Source: Erysipelotrichaceae bacterium UBA2227 (lineage in GTDB: Bacteria; Bacillota_I; Bacilli_A; Erysipelotrichales; Erysipelotrichaceae). Taken from it: 35,419 nucleotides of DNA. A program made the translations under genes and the position numbers. Under the pieces are notes generated by a model. That model was not told the DNA's origin and made no database searches. It saw only the letters and a program-made list of their open reading frames with translations. Below are positions 1 to 8,225 of the stretch, one piece after another (the stretch's first letter is position 1; every line of letters starts with the position of its first letter). Where the stretch lies: the NCBI GenBank assembly GCA_002348095.1, contig DDYT01000031.1, positions 1 to 35,419 on the forward strand. Direction: 5' to 3'.

Positions 1-291
1 TTTTAGACCCGCACGCTCCGCATCTTTACGTGAAGAACTTTTCTTGACTTCTTTGGCAATATGCATACGGATGCGATGGCTGTATTGTAATAACAAATAA
101 CAGTACAAACTCATCTTGTCCTCAAAATAAATATAGAAAGTCCCGGGAGCAACATTAGCCAGTCCCGTTATATCATTGATGGATGTCCCGTGATAGCCCT
201 TTTTATAAAACAATTGCTCAGCCGCGTTGGTCAATCGATCCAACGTTGCCTGACCTCGTTTTGTTTTGGGTTGATTTACTAATGATTGCAT
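1..291 (-). CDS. TetR-family transcriptional regulator (3' end cut by window edge)
   Basis: The visible 97 codons encode the N-terminal DNA-binding domain of a TetR-type repressor; the ligand-binding C-terminal domain lies beyond the left edge. The HTH is clear: an AAEQLFYKKGY helix (about residues 24-34), then TSINDITGLANVAPGTFYIYF (residues 37-57), the classic recognition-helix pattern with the trailing FYxYF and EDK. The start is fixed by AGGAG seven bases before ATG. It is on the same strand as, and 57 bp behind, the last enzyme gene of the acyl-CoA/ABC-importer operon, so it is probably the local regulator of that operon (inference). TetR proteins that control acyl-CoA genes commonly bind acyl-CoAs, but the ligand pocket is not visible here. 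Confidence 0.9.
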   Translation of the reverse strand, partial: MQSLVNQPKTKRGQATLDRLTNAAEQLFYKKGYHGTSINDITGLANVAPGTFYIYFEDKMSLYCYLLLQYSHRIRMHIAKEVKKSSSRKDAERAGLK

Positions 292-348
292 ACACACACT
301 CCTATGGATGCACCTATAATATCACGATGCATGAATTCTGACAATGAA

Positions 349-1167
349 CTATCCAATCTTAAAGGTAACATGATCGGCCAAGACGTAACCCAACACCAAA
401 GAAGTAAACAAATAGGGCTTCTCATACATGGACGCATGACCCGAATCCGGAATGATGACCATTTGCGAATTTGGGACTTGACTGGCCAGAAAATGCTGCT
501 CTGCTAAAGGTGTGATGTAGTCATTTTCGCATCCAACGATTAATGTTGGTACGTGAATATTGTGAACTTCATCCGAAACATCGTGATACTCAGCACTGTT
601 GGTCAGCCGTACCATCGCATCGGTAAATACCGGATTACTGAACAAAGGCAAAAGAATCGATTTTCTTTGCTCGATCCACGCCGCATTTCTGCTAAAGAAT
701 TGCGGAGAGTAAATCGTCGGGATCGTGGTCGAGTAATACGCCTGACCATCGGATGCGGCCTTGTTCCAGGCATAGCCGATCTCGCGTAACCAAGGCGATG
801 TCTTGGCGGTCGTATTAAACAAAAGCAATCGTTCCAGACGCTCCTGATATTTCAAAGCGAATTTCATCGCCACTTCCCCACCATAGGAAATCCCAAACAG
901 GTAGACCTTACTCAGCCTCAAATGATCGATGAGTGCTTTAATTACTTCCACCTGCAATGACTGATCATAACTCTGACCAGGTAGTTTACTTGAATTCCCC
1001 TGATCAAGCATATCAACCAAAATCAGGCGGTTATACTGACTGAATGATTTAACAAAGGATTGCCAGCTGACCGTGGACATCATGATACCGTTTAAAATGA
1101 TCAGCGGTTTGCCCTCACCATACGACTCATAGTAAACGGAATAATCTTTAAATGGAAACGTCGCCAT
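349..1167 (-). CDS. alpha/beta hydrolase (possible thioesterase or carboxylic ester hydrolase)
   Basis: This 272-residue cytoplasmic alpha/beta-hydrolase-fold protein has no signal peptide. The nucleophile elbow is GISYGG with Ser94. The acid is probably the Asp in GCENDYITP and the base His is in DSGHASMYEKP near the C-terminus. The usual oxyanion HG motif near the N-terminus is NGIMMS rather than HGxxxS. Its ATG shares one base with the TGA of the upstream CoA-transferase gene, so translation is probably coupled. Substrate cannot be read from the sequence; the operon suggests an acyl-CoA, lactone or beta-keto ester related to the imported acid. This is the second hydrolase of the operon and is clearly diverged from the one at 8226-9119. 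Confidence 0.85.
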   Translation of the reverse strand: MATFPFKDYSVYYESYGEGKPLIILNGIMMSTVSWQSFVKSFSQYNRLILVDMLDQGNSSKLPGQSYDQSLQVEVIKALIDHLRLSKVYLFGISYGGEVAMKFALKYQERLERLLLFNTTAKTSPWLREIGYAWNKAASDGQAYYSTTIPTIYSPQFFSRNAAWIEQRKSILLPLFSNPVFTDAMVRLTNSAEYHDVSDEVHNIHVPTLIVGCENDYITPLAEQHFLASQVPNSQMVIIPDSGHASMYEKPYLFTSLVLGYVLADHVTFKIG

Positions 1168-2468
1168 CAGATGATCCCGATTTCCTTCGCTTGAGCTAGC
1201 AACTCATCTCGAAATTTCGGATGAGCGATTTCAATCAGACGTTGAACCCGTTGGCGAATGTTGGTTCCGCGCAAAGCGGCCACTCCATATTCGGTTACAA
1301 CATAATCTACATCGTTTCTTGATAAGGTAACGGCCGCACCGACTTTTAACTGTGCAACGATTTTAGATATTTCGACCCGTTCCCCTTCTTCATTTTTGAC
1401 CATGGCAGTCGAATACAAAGCAATAAATGATTTCCCGTTTTTCGCTTTTTGTGCGCCGATAGCCGTATCCGCCTGACCGCCGGTACCACTGAACTGAACT
1501 GAACCGATTGACTCTGAACAGCACTGACCGGTCAAATCGATTTCCAATGTCGTATTGATGGAAATCTGATTGTCATTCAATCCGATGATATGAGGGTCGT
1601 TGACATAATTTCCGTCCAAAACCATGACGGAAGGATTCTGATCAATAAACTCATACAGTTCTTGTGAGCCCAACGCAAAGGTACAAACCATTTTCCCACG
1701 ATGCAACGTCTTCTTCGAACCGTTGATCACGCCTAGTTTCGCCAGTTTCATCAGTCCGGTCGTCAGCATCTCCGTATGAACACCCAAATCCTTCTTGTTA
1801 ACCAATGCATTTGCGACAGCATTGGGAATTCCCCCGATACCAAACTGTATGCAATCGCCATCCTTAACGAAATCCGCAATGTACTGTCCGATTTTCAAAT
1901 CCTTCTCATTGATTGGCGCTTCCGGAAGGACAGGAACCGGATAATCAGTTTCTATTATGTAATCAATATCATTAATATGAACTTCCAAATCGCCATAGGT
2001 TTTGGGCATGTTCGGATTCATTTCCAAAATGACGACATCCGCTGCCTCGATCATGCGCTTCTCATACGTATTTCCGGTTGATAAAGAAACAAACCCGTGT
2101 TTGTCAACAGCACTGCAACTGCCTACGTAAATATTCGGCTTGATAAAATCTAACCGTTTCACTCCGGCCAAATGCAAATGATTGGGAATAAAGGATATAT
2201 TACCGTTTTTATGAGCCTTCCGTAAAGCCGGTGAGTAAAACCAACCATCCACAAAAAACGTTTCCTTAAATTCTTCCTTCATAAATGGGAAATCTGACAT
2301 TGGTAAGCAATTGGTGACCGTAACATCCTTTACGCGGTCAGCAATCGTATGCAACTGCATCAGAAAATCACGACCTTCCGCCGCACCAAGTCCGGTAACG
2401 ATGACATCTTTGGATTTTACAAGCTCTAATGCCTGTTCTACTGAAACCACTTTACTTGAATAGTCCAT
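1167..2468 (-). CDS. acetyl-CoA hydrolase/transferase family CoA-transferase
   Basis: This 433-residue protein belongs to the family of 4-hydroxybutyrate and butyryl-CoA:acetate CoA-transferases, which move CoA from acetyl-CoA to a short-chain carboxylate through a glutamyl-CoA thioester. Visible marks are GIGGIPNAV (about 210-218), the catalytic-type glutamate in HTEML (Glu233), and a GTGGQADTA motif in the C-terminal half. Length is normal for the family. The reading frame runs open upstream for 16 more codons, but AAGGAGG sits five bases before the ATG at 2468, so that start is chosen. It follows the binding-protein gene after a strong hairpin. It probably activates the acid imported by the adjacent ABC transporter to its CoA ester; the exact acyl group is unknown. 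Confidence 0.9.
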   Translation of the reverse strand: MDYSSKVVSVEQALELVKSKDVIVTGLGAAEGRDFLMQLHTIADRVKDVTVTNCLPMSDFPFMKEEFKETFFVDGWFYSPALRKAHKNGNISFIPNHLHLAGVKRLDFIKPNIYVGSCSAVDKHGFVSLSTGNTYEKRMIEAADVVILEMNPNMPKTYGDLEVHINDIDYIIETDYPVPVLPEAPINEKDLKIGQYIADFVKDGDCIQFGIGGIPNAVANALVNKKDLGVHTEMLTTGLMKLAKLGVINGSKKTLHRGKMVCTFALGSQELYEFIDQNPSVMVLDGNYVNDPHIIGLNDNQISINTTLEIDLTGQCCSESIGSVQFSGTGGQADTAIGAQKAKNGKSFIALYSTAMVKNEEGERVEISKIVAQLKVGAAVTLSRNDVDYVVTEYGVAALRGTNIRQRVQRLIEIAHPKFRDELLAQAKEIGII

Positions 2469-2487
2469 GATATCCTCCTTAAGGAAT

Positions 2488-2513
2488 ATGCGGGAGAGGA
2501 TCCTCTCCCGCAT
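2488..2513 (-). promoter_or_regulatory. 26-nt perfect palindrome, intercistronic hairpin
   Basis: A perfect self-complementary stretch, ATGCGGGAGAGGA followed by its reverse complement and centred on GGATCC, fills the gap between the binding-protein stop and the ribosome site of the CoA-transferase. In the minus-strand transcript it can form a stem of about 11 bp. No U-run follows, so it is not a standard terminator. Stable hairpins behind binding-protein genes are known to protect the upstream message from 3' exonucleases and raise its level over downstream genes; that role is inferred here. Confidence 0.75.
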
Positions 2514-2522
2514 CATAAATGA

Positions 2523-3737
2523 TTACTTACCTAATAATGCACTGATCGATTTCAAGCCGTCAACGACTGCCCATTTGGTCGGAGCGGTCGGATCGACTTT
2601 GGAAAGATTCATTTCCTGGGTTCCGGCACGCAGACCGTTACCAAAATCAATTTGTCCGCCGAACGGATTGCTGATCGGTGCTGATTCCATCGCATCAAGG
2701 TATTTTTCCCAAGTGATGACTTCATCTGCTTCCAGACGACGCAAACCTTCAGTGAAGAAATGGGCAGCGATCCAACCGGTCATTGCAAATGCATTGGTAG
2801 CATAATCCGGAGCTGCTGCAGCGAATTTTTGCAGTTCAGTCATACGATCGCCTTCAAAGGATACCCAACCGTTACCGTAAACATCAAATTTCCCGGCAAT
2901 TTCGTTTTCGAACTGACCTGCGATAACAGGAGCAACGTTAACATACGTTGTGATAACATCCTTATTGACTCCTTGAGCAGCCAATTCTTTAATGATCGTA
3001 CCGATCGTTGCCTGAATAGCGGCACCGATAATGAAATCAACGTTCGCTTCTTTAATTGTGGTAACAGCTGCGGATACATCGGTAGCACCGGCTGTTACTT
3101 GTGCTTCAACCAAGGTCAAGCCTAACGCCTGGGCTTGTTTTTGAGCACCCCACAATAAATCTTTACCGGCATCATCATTGGTATAAATAATGCCGATTTT
3201 CTTTGCATCACTTAAAGCAACAGCACGGGCAACCATGATCTGACCTTCGGTTCTGTAAATCGGTTGAACCGGCATGATTCCACGGTCACGGCCTACTGCT
3301 TTATCATTATACAACTGACCGATACCGGTAGCAAAGTAAACTGCCGGGATCCCATAGTCTTTTAAATCTTCCAGCGTCGCACCGACGACCGGTGTGCCGA
3401 AGTGGCCGACGATTGCAAATACTTTTTCATCTTCAACCATCGTTTGTAAGCAGGCTTTACCTTTAATTGGATCAAACTCGTCATCTTGGTGCAAGAAACG
3501 GACTTTACGGCCGTTGATGCCACCGGCATCATTCAATACTTTCAAATAAGCTTCAATGCCCGCGATAAACGGAACACCGACAGGTGCAAATGCACCGGAA
3601 GTAGCCGCACAGTTTGCAATCAGGATTTCTGTATCGGTTACACCTTGAGCTGCTTCTTCCTTTACTGCAGGTTGACATGCGGCTAACGACGCCGTAATGA
3701 GTGTCACTGCGAGAAGAACCAATAATTTCTTAAACAT
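2523..3737 (-). CDS. Liv-type periplasmic-binding lipoprotein of an ABC importer
   Basis: This 404-residue type I binding protein (Peripla_BP_6 / LivK-like) captures substrate at the outer membrane face and delivers it to LivHM. It has a lipoprotein signal: a hydrophobic stretch then LAAC with Cys21 as the lipidated residue. GVTDTEILIANCAATSGAFA opens the mature domain and DEFDPIKGKACLQTMVEDEK is typical of the first lobe. The frame also offers GTG one codon earlier, but the GGAGG site is better spaced (seven bases) from the ATG at 3737. Family members bind branched-chain amino acids, amides, urea, aromatic acids and short acids. The surrounding CoA-transferase, thiolase and reductase argue for a carboxylate rather than leucine (inference). 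Confidence 0.93.
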   Translation of the reverse strand: MFKKLLVLLAVTLITASLAACQPAVKEEAAQGVTDTEILIANCAATSGAFAPVGVPFIAGIEAYLKVLNDAGGINGRKVRFLHQDDEFDPIKGKACLQTMVEDEKVFAIVGHFGTPVVGATLEDLKDYGIPAVYFATGIGQLYNDKAVGRDRGIMPVQPIYRTEGQIMVARAVALSDAKKIGIIYTNDDAGKDLLWGAQKQAQALGLTLVEAQVTAGATDVSAAVTTIKEANVDFIIGAAIQATIGTIIKELAAQGVNKDVITTYVNVAPVIAGQFENEIAGKFDVYGNGWVSFEGDRMTELQKFAAAAPDYATNAFAMTGWIAAHFFTEGLRRLEADEVITWEKYLDAMESAPISNPFGGQIDFGNGLRAGTQEMNLSKVDPTAPTKWAVVDGLKSISALLGK

Positions 3738-3782
3738 CACTTTTCCTCCTTGTATGTGAATGCCTTTTGCATTACTACCATG

Positions 3783-4502
3783 TTAATGTGATCCCAGATA
3801 AGCTTCGATCAGCTTGGGATCATTCTTCAATATTTCTGCCGGACCATGGGTGCTGACGGCCCCCAGTTCCAATACATATGCATAATCAGCGACCTTCAGC
3901 GTTTGCGCCGCATTTTGCTCGACGATGATAACTGTTGTGCCTTCATTTTTGATTTCCCGGACGATATTCATGATATCTCGGATAATCAACGGCGCAAGAC
4001 CCAACGACGGTTCATCCAGAAGTAATATTTTCGGATGACTCATCAAGGCACGGGCAATCGCCAGCATCTGCTGCTCGCCTCCTGACAGTGTTGATGCAAT
4101 CTGATTTTTTCGCTCTTTCAGTACCGGGAAATACCGATAAACCCGCTCAAAGGACGCTGCGATTTTCTTTTTATCCCTTACTGTGAATGCGCCAACCTTC
4201 AGATTCTCTTCCACCGTCAGATCACGAAACACCTGACGTCCTTCCGGTGACTGGGCAATTCCCATTTGTGCAATCTTGTTGGGTTCCAGTTTCCCGATTT
4301 CTTTGTTATAGAACAGGATGCTTCCTTCTGCCGGTTCGATCAGACCGGAAATCGTCCGTAACGTCGTGGTTTTCCCTGCGCCGTTAGCTCCCAGGATGGC
4401 AACGACATCCCCTTCTCGCACTTCCATATCGATTCCCTTAAGTGCTTCAATAGCCCCATAACGGACTTTCAACCCCTTAATGTACAGTGCTGTCTTTTTC
4501 AT
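3783..4502 (-). CDS. livF: ABC importer ATPase, LivF type
   Basis: This 239-residue ATPase powers the Liv-type importer together with LivG on the cytoplasmic side of LivHM. Walker A is GANGAGKT (38-45), the signature is LSGGEQQ, Walker B is ILLLDEPSLGLAP, and the switch region has EQNAAQTL in place of the usual H-loop, as LivF proteins commonly do. The open frame extends 60 codons upstream, but that part is the shadow of livG. The ATG at 4502 gives the family length and overlaps the end of livG by 26 bp. The binding-protein gene follows 45 bp downstream with its own strong ribosome site. Confidence 0.95.
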   Translation of the reverse strand: MKKTALYIKGLKVRYGAIEALKGIDMEVREGDVVAILGANGAGKTTTLRTISGLIEPAEGSILFYNKEIGKLEPNKIAQMGIAQSPEGRQVFRDLTVEENLKVGAFTVRDKKKIAASFERVYRYFPVLKERKNQIASTLSGGEQQMLAIARALMSHPKILLLDEPSLGLAPLIIRDIMNIVREIKNEGTTVIIVEQNAAQTLKVADYAYVLELGAVSTHGPAEILKNDPKLIEAYLGSH

Positions 4503-5301
4503 GTTCTTCTTCCTCACTGTTCCCCAGGTATGCCCGCTGAACCTCCGGATTCCGTTGAATTTCTTTAGCATTTCCGACGGCCAAGAACTGACCGAAGTTG
4601 ATGGCACAGATCCGATCGCAAACATCCATGACCAAACGCATATCATGTTCGACCAACAGGATCGAGCAAGCAAATTCATCACGGATCTGACGGATCATCT
4701 GCGCCAACTGGACTGTCTCGACATCATTGAGTCCGGCTGCCGGTTCATCGAGGATGATCAGTTTCGGCCGACACATCAATGTCCGTGCAAATTCGACTTT
4801 CTTAAGAATTCCGTACGGTTGCCCAAAGGCGATCATATCTTTTCTCTCATAGATACCCAACCGGCGAAGGATTTCTTCTGCTTCTTTACGAAGTTCTTTC
4901 TCTTCCCGGATGGCCCGGGGCAATTTCAACGCCTGTTCCAACACCGTGGACTTAAAGTCGATATGCGCCCCAACCAGAACATTGTCAATCAGACTCAACT
5001 CCCGGATCAGTTCGACATTTTGAAAGGTTCTCACAAGCCCGAGTTTGATGATTTCATGAACCTTATGCTTGGTCAGCTCTGTCATCTGACCGTTACGGTC
5101 GCGAAACAGCAGCGATCCGGCATTAGGTTTATAAAATTGTGTTATACAGTTAAATACCGTCGTTTTCCCGGCTCCGTTGGGACCGATCAATCCGAAGATT
5201 TCACCCTCCATAATGGAGAAAGATAAGTTATCTACGGCTTTTAATCCACCAAAAGCGATTGATAGACCATCGATTTTCAGGATTTCATTTTCCAGCATCA
5301 T
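4477..5301 (-). CDS. livG: ABC importer ATPase, LivG type
   Basis: This 274-residue ATPase is the partner of LivF. Walker A is GPNGAGKT (40-47). The FQNVELIRELSLIDNVLVGA segment is the Q-loop region typical of LivG. The signature is the degenerate PYGILKKVEFARTL in place of LSGGQ, as usual in LivG, followed by LIILDEPAAGLN and the EHDM switch histidine. Two tandem ATG codons (5301 and 5298) follow an AAGGGT site, and either could be used. The gene overlaps the end of livM by 17 bp and the start of livF by 26 bp, showing a compact co-translated transporter block. Confidence 0.95.
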   Translation of the reverse strand: MMLENEILKIDGLSIAFGGLKAVDNLSFSIMEGEIFGLIGPNGAGKTTVFNCITQFYKPNAGSLLFRDRNGQMTELTKHKVHEIIKLGLVRTFQNVELIRELSLIDNVLVGAHIDFKSTVLEQALKLPRAIREEKELRKEAEEILRRLGIYERKDMIAFGQPYGILKKVEFARTLMCRPKLIILDEPAAGLNDVETVQLAQMIRQIRDEFACSILLVEHDMRLVMDVCDRICAINFGQFLAVGNAKEIQRNPEVQRAYLGNSEEEEHEKDSTVH

Positions 5302-6301
5302 GAATACCCTTACCCTTTCTGCCAAAATATTTGATCCACCACTTCTTGATGTCATAACGTAAATATACGATTCCATTGGGATAAAACATGATGACCAAGA
5401 TGATCAGTATACCGTTAAACATGTAGGATAACTGATTAAAATATGGGATTTGCTTTAAGAAGATGTCCGGAACTGCAAAGATGATAAATGCCCCGATGAC
5501 CGTTCCGTATATCGAGCGAAGTCCGCCGATGATAATCATCGCCAGAAAATCCAAAGAAAGCTTCAGAGACCAAATCGATGGATAACTGTAGCGTACGAAG
5601 TGAACATACAAGACACCGGCTAATGCGGCAAATGCGGTTGCAAAGGCAAATGCGATCAATCGGTACTTCAATAAATTCACGCCCATCGCTTGCGATGCAG
5701 CCTCACTGCCACGCATGGCATTGAGTGCCCGACCCAACTGACCGTTGACCATGTTATACATCAGAATCATGACCAGTACCATGACGATGATGATCAGATA
5801 GTACGTCGTTGCCCGGTCCAGAGTCATGTTGAAAAAAGACGGAAATTTCGCGGCTTTTCCGCTAAACCCATTGGTAAATGTGTCAAACTCTTCAAAGGTT
5901 TTTCGGATGACTTCGGATACGGCCAAGGTGGCAATCGCCAAGTACATACCTTCAATTTTCAATGAGACCAACCCGACCAATATACCGATGATCGTGGGTA
6001 TAGCGACAGCTACTACCAAAGAAGCCAGAAACGGCCAACTCAGATCCACCGTGAGATAAGCGGAGATATACGCAGCCAAACCCATAAATCCGGCAGTTCC
6101 CAATGATATGAGTCCGGAGTATCCCAACAAAAGGTTCAATCCCAATGCAGCAATCGCATAAATCAGCGTTCCGCCAATGGTAATTATGTATCCCGAACGA
6201 ATAAACGGGAATATCTGAGCCAATGTCGGCAGAGTGGCCAATAGTAATCCAAACAGAATAAACTGCAGATACGGGTTTTTAAGTATTTTGAAATTTTTCA
6301 T
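5285..6301 (-). CDS. livM: ABC importer permease, LivM type
   Basis: This 338-residue polytopic membrane protein is one of the two permeases of the importer. It starts with a hydrophobic helix and contains the typical LivM segment GLNLLLGYSGLISLGTAGFM (about 54-73) and the cytoplasmic coupling region NAMRGSEAASQAMGVN, which contacts the ATPase. About eight membrane segments can be seen. The C-terminus is basic (KKWWIKYFGRKGKG). The start codon lies six bases after the livH stop and overlaps livG at its end. The pairing with a separate LivH gene next door is the normal arrangement. Confidence 0.95.
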   Translation of the reverse strand: MKNFKILKNPYLQFILFGLLLATLPTLAQIFPFIRSGYIITIGGTLIYAIAALGLNLLLGYSGLISLGTAGFMGLAAYISAYLTVDLSWPFLASLVVAVAIPTIIGILVGLVSLKIEGMYLAIATLAVSEVIRKTFEEFDTFTNGFSGKAAKFPSFFNMTLDRATTYYLIIIVMVLVMILMYNMVNGQLGRALNAMRGSEAASQAMGVNLLKYRLIAFAFATAFAALAGVLYVHFVRYSYPSIWSLKLSLDFLAMIIIGGLRSIYGTVIGAFIIFAVPDIFLKQIPYFNQLSYMFNGILIILVIMFYPNGIVYLRYDIKKWWIKYFGRKGKGIHDAGK

Positions 6302-6307
6302 ATGTGC

Positions 6308-7183
6308 CTACACTTTCTTGATGATTTTCTTGCCAAACAAGCCATGCGGCCTGAAAATCAAGAATGCCAGGATCACAATGTATAAAATCTGACCGCCCCA
6401 AACAGATGACACATAATATGATAATAAGTTTGCGCTGATACCAATCATATAAGCTGCGAAGATTGGCCCGTAAAAGGTTTGAAACCCGCCGAGAACACAG
6501 GCGATAAGCGCATTGATCTGAACCTGATCCATCAGGTTCAGGCTGACTGATGTCATGGGTGCGACCATGACTCCGGAAAATACACCGAGAACGCCGGCAA
6601 TCGCCCATGCGAACATCGTGACGGTTTTTGTCGGAACACCCATCAGGCGTGCTGTATACTCATTGGACGCCGTGGTACGGACAGCAAGTCCCCATTTGGT
6701 TTTCTGTAATACATAGAACAAGATAACCATCAGCACCAAGCCAAAGGTAATGTTAAATACACCGTTATATGAAATATTCGCCCCAAGGATTTTCAGGTCT
6801 CCGGCATTGATCAGACGAGGCAATGTCAAAGGATCGACCCCGAAAAACAGTGGAGTGATACCCAAAACGACCATAATCAATCCCAAGGTAATGATCTGCT
6901 TAGCTACCGGCGACACTTTCTTCGTGTGCCGTATGACAACCAAGTCAATCAGGATCCCTATCGTGATCGCACTGACAACCCCACCGAGGATCGCCAGCCA
7001 TAGCGGCATTTTCGTACTGATAAACAAAACTGTGACCACAAATGTACTGAACATACTGACAACCCCTTGAGAGAAGTTGGTAATGTTCGAAGTGCGATAG
7101 ACAATGATGATACCCAAAGATGCAAGAGCATAGACACTTCCTGTCTCAAGACTTCGTAATAAAATCTGCAGAAATATACTCAT
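6308..7183 (-). CDS. livH: ABC importer permease, LivH type
   Basis: This 291-residue permease forms the transport channel with LivM. It shows the N-terminal signature LETGSVYALASLGIIIVYRT, which corresponds to the GxxYALxALGLxLIY pattern of LivH. A NEYTARLMGV coupling region, six to eight membrane helices and a C-terminal FRPHGLFGKK typical of the family are also visible. The frame is open for 22 more codons upstream, but GGGGAG spaced seven bases from the ATG at 7183 and an ATGA overlap with the preceding gene fix the start. That overlap links translation of the importer to the FabH-like enzyme gene. Confidence 0.95.
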   Translation of the reverse strand: MSIFLQILLRSLETGSVYALASLGIIIVYRTSNITNFSQGVVSMFSTFVVTVLFISTKMPLWLAILGGVVSAITIGILIDLVVIRHTKKVSPVAKQIITLGLIMVVLGITPLFFGVDPLTLPRLINAGDLKILGANISYNGVFNITFGLVLMVILFYVLQKTKWGLAVRTTASNEYTARLMGVPTKTVTMFAWAIAGVLGVFSGVMVAPMTSVSLNLMDQVQINALIACVLGGFQTFYGPIFAAYMIGISANLLSYYVSSVWGGQILYIVILAFLIFRPHGLFGKKIIKKV

Positions 7184-8211
7184 ACGCATTCTCCCCAACG
7201 GATGACATTGGCTGCCCAGACGTAGCCGATCCCGGCAGCTAGCATACAAACGACCGTGCCATTTTTTACTTTTTCTTTTTCTATAGCCAAAGCCAACGAT
7301 AATATCTGATCGACCTGGCCGATATGCCCATAATCCTCAAGATAGATGGACTGTTCTTCACTCAATTTCAAATCTTGCAACATCCCCAGATGTCCGGAAC
7401 GTTTTATATGCAGGATAGCCAAGTAATCAAGTTCGTTTTTTGCTATGTGTGATTTCTCGAATGCCTTATCAATGCATGTCAGCCAATTGTGCTGCGAAAC
7501 TTCATTCAAGCGATTTTTCATGACCTCTGGCTGCAATAACCGCAATGATTTGTATGCCTCATCAATATTATCTTTAGTGATCGGTCGGCAGGTACCACCG
7601 ATTTCAACACCGGCCGTACGAGCCAACGAACCATCCGCAATGATGTGTGAGCCCAGTAATAAATTTCTGTTATGATTTTTCTTTAGTAGAATAGCTGCCC
7701 CACCGGCTCCAAGATTGTACATCATTGACATATTCTTATCCGTATAATCGACAAAGTCGCCATTGCGATAACCGCCGCACACCAACACAGTATGGATATC
7801 CTCGTCTGCCAACAGCATATCTTTGGCCATTTTCAGTGCGGTGACAGAAGTACAGCAACGATTTTGAACATCTACGCCCCAGGCATTGACAGCCTTAATA
7901 CGATCCTGAATATAGAGTGCGGAGGTCGTCAGCGGGTATTCTTTCCATTCTTCCCCAAAACACAGAATCACATCGATGTCTTTTGGATCGGTGCCTGTCT
8001 TTTCAAGGCAGTCCAAAGCGGCTTTTGCACCCATTTCCTGGGTCCCATCCTGTTCACCCGGCAATCTTTTTTGTCGGATGCCCAGTTTCTCGATGACAGC
8101 CTGTTCACTCCATACTCCTAACGTTGCAGCAGAGATTTCTGCTGCTGTCATGACCCTTTCTGGAAGATAGATACCCACTCCGACAATTCCGACATTCACT
8201 TCTTTACCCAT
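7180..8211 (-). CDS. FabH-like beta-ketoacyl synthase III family protein with Cys-His-His triad
   Basis: This 343-residue thiolase-superfamily enzyme resembles 3-oxoacyl-ACP synthase III. The nucleophile aligns with Cys119 in DVQNRCCTS, the first histidine with His268 in AILHIKRSGH, and the C-terminal glycine loop is AAGIGYVW. The position of the FabH asparagine (YGN) is occupied by histidine in YGHIGQ (His296), so the triad is Cys-His-His rather than Cys-His-Asn. Gene neighbours are a hydrolase, a reductase, a thiolase and an importer, with no acyl carrier protein or other fatty-acid synthesis genes. A role in acyl-CoA transfer or condensation during degradation is therefore more likely than lipid synthesis (inference). 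The AGGAGG-type site eight bases upstream and the ATGA overlap with livH support the boundaries. Confidence 0.85.
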   Translation of the reverse strand: MGKEVNVGIVGVGIYLPERVMTAAEISAATLGVWSEQAVIEKLGIRQKRLPGEQDGTQEMGAKAALDCLEKTGTDPKDIDVILCFGEEWKEYPLTTSALYIQDRIKAVNAWGVDVQNRCCTSVTALKMAKDMLLADEDIHTVLVCGGYRNGDFVDYTDKNMSMMYNLGAGGAAILLKKNHNRNLLLGSHIIADGSLARTAGVEIGGTCRPITKDNIDEAYKSLRLLQPEVMKNRLNEVSQHNWLTCIDKAFEKSHIAKNELDYLAILHIKRSGHLGMLQDLKLSEEQSIYLEDYGHIGQVDQILSLALAIEKEKVKNGTVVCMLAAGIGYVWAANVIRWGECV

Positions 8212-8225
8212 CGGGTATCTCCTCC

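Noticed and set aside
2488..2513. Reading the 26-nt palindrome as a transcription terminator
   Set aside because: No U-run follows on the minus strand, and the operon continues with coupled genes.
4480..5226. A 248-codon plus-strand open frame
   Set aside because: It is antisense to livF and livG, which have full motif sets; no ribosome site or family similarity was seen on the plus strand.
3783..7183. Assigning the importer firmly to branched-chain amino acids
   Set aside because: Neighbours are CoA-transferase, thiolase, reductase and hydrolases; the Liv family has broad substrate range, so specificity is left open.
7180..8211. Calling this gene fabH of fatty-acid synthesis
   Set aside because: The asparagine is replaced by histidine, and there are no acyl carrier protein or fab genes nearby.
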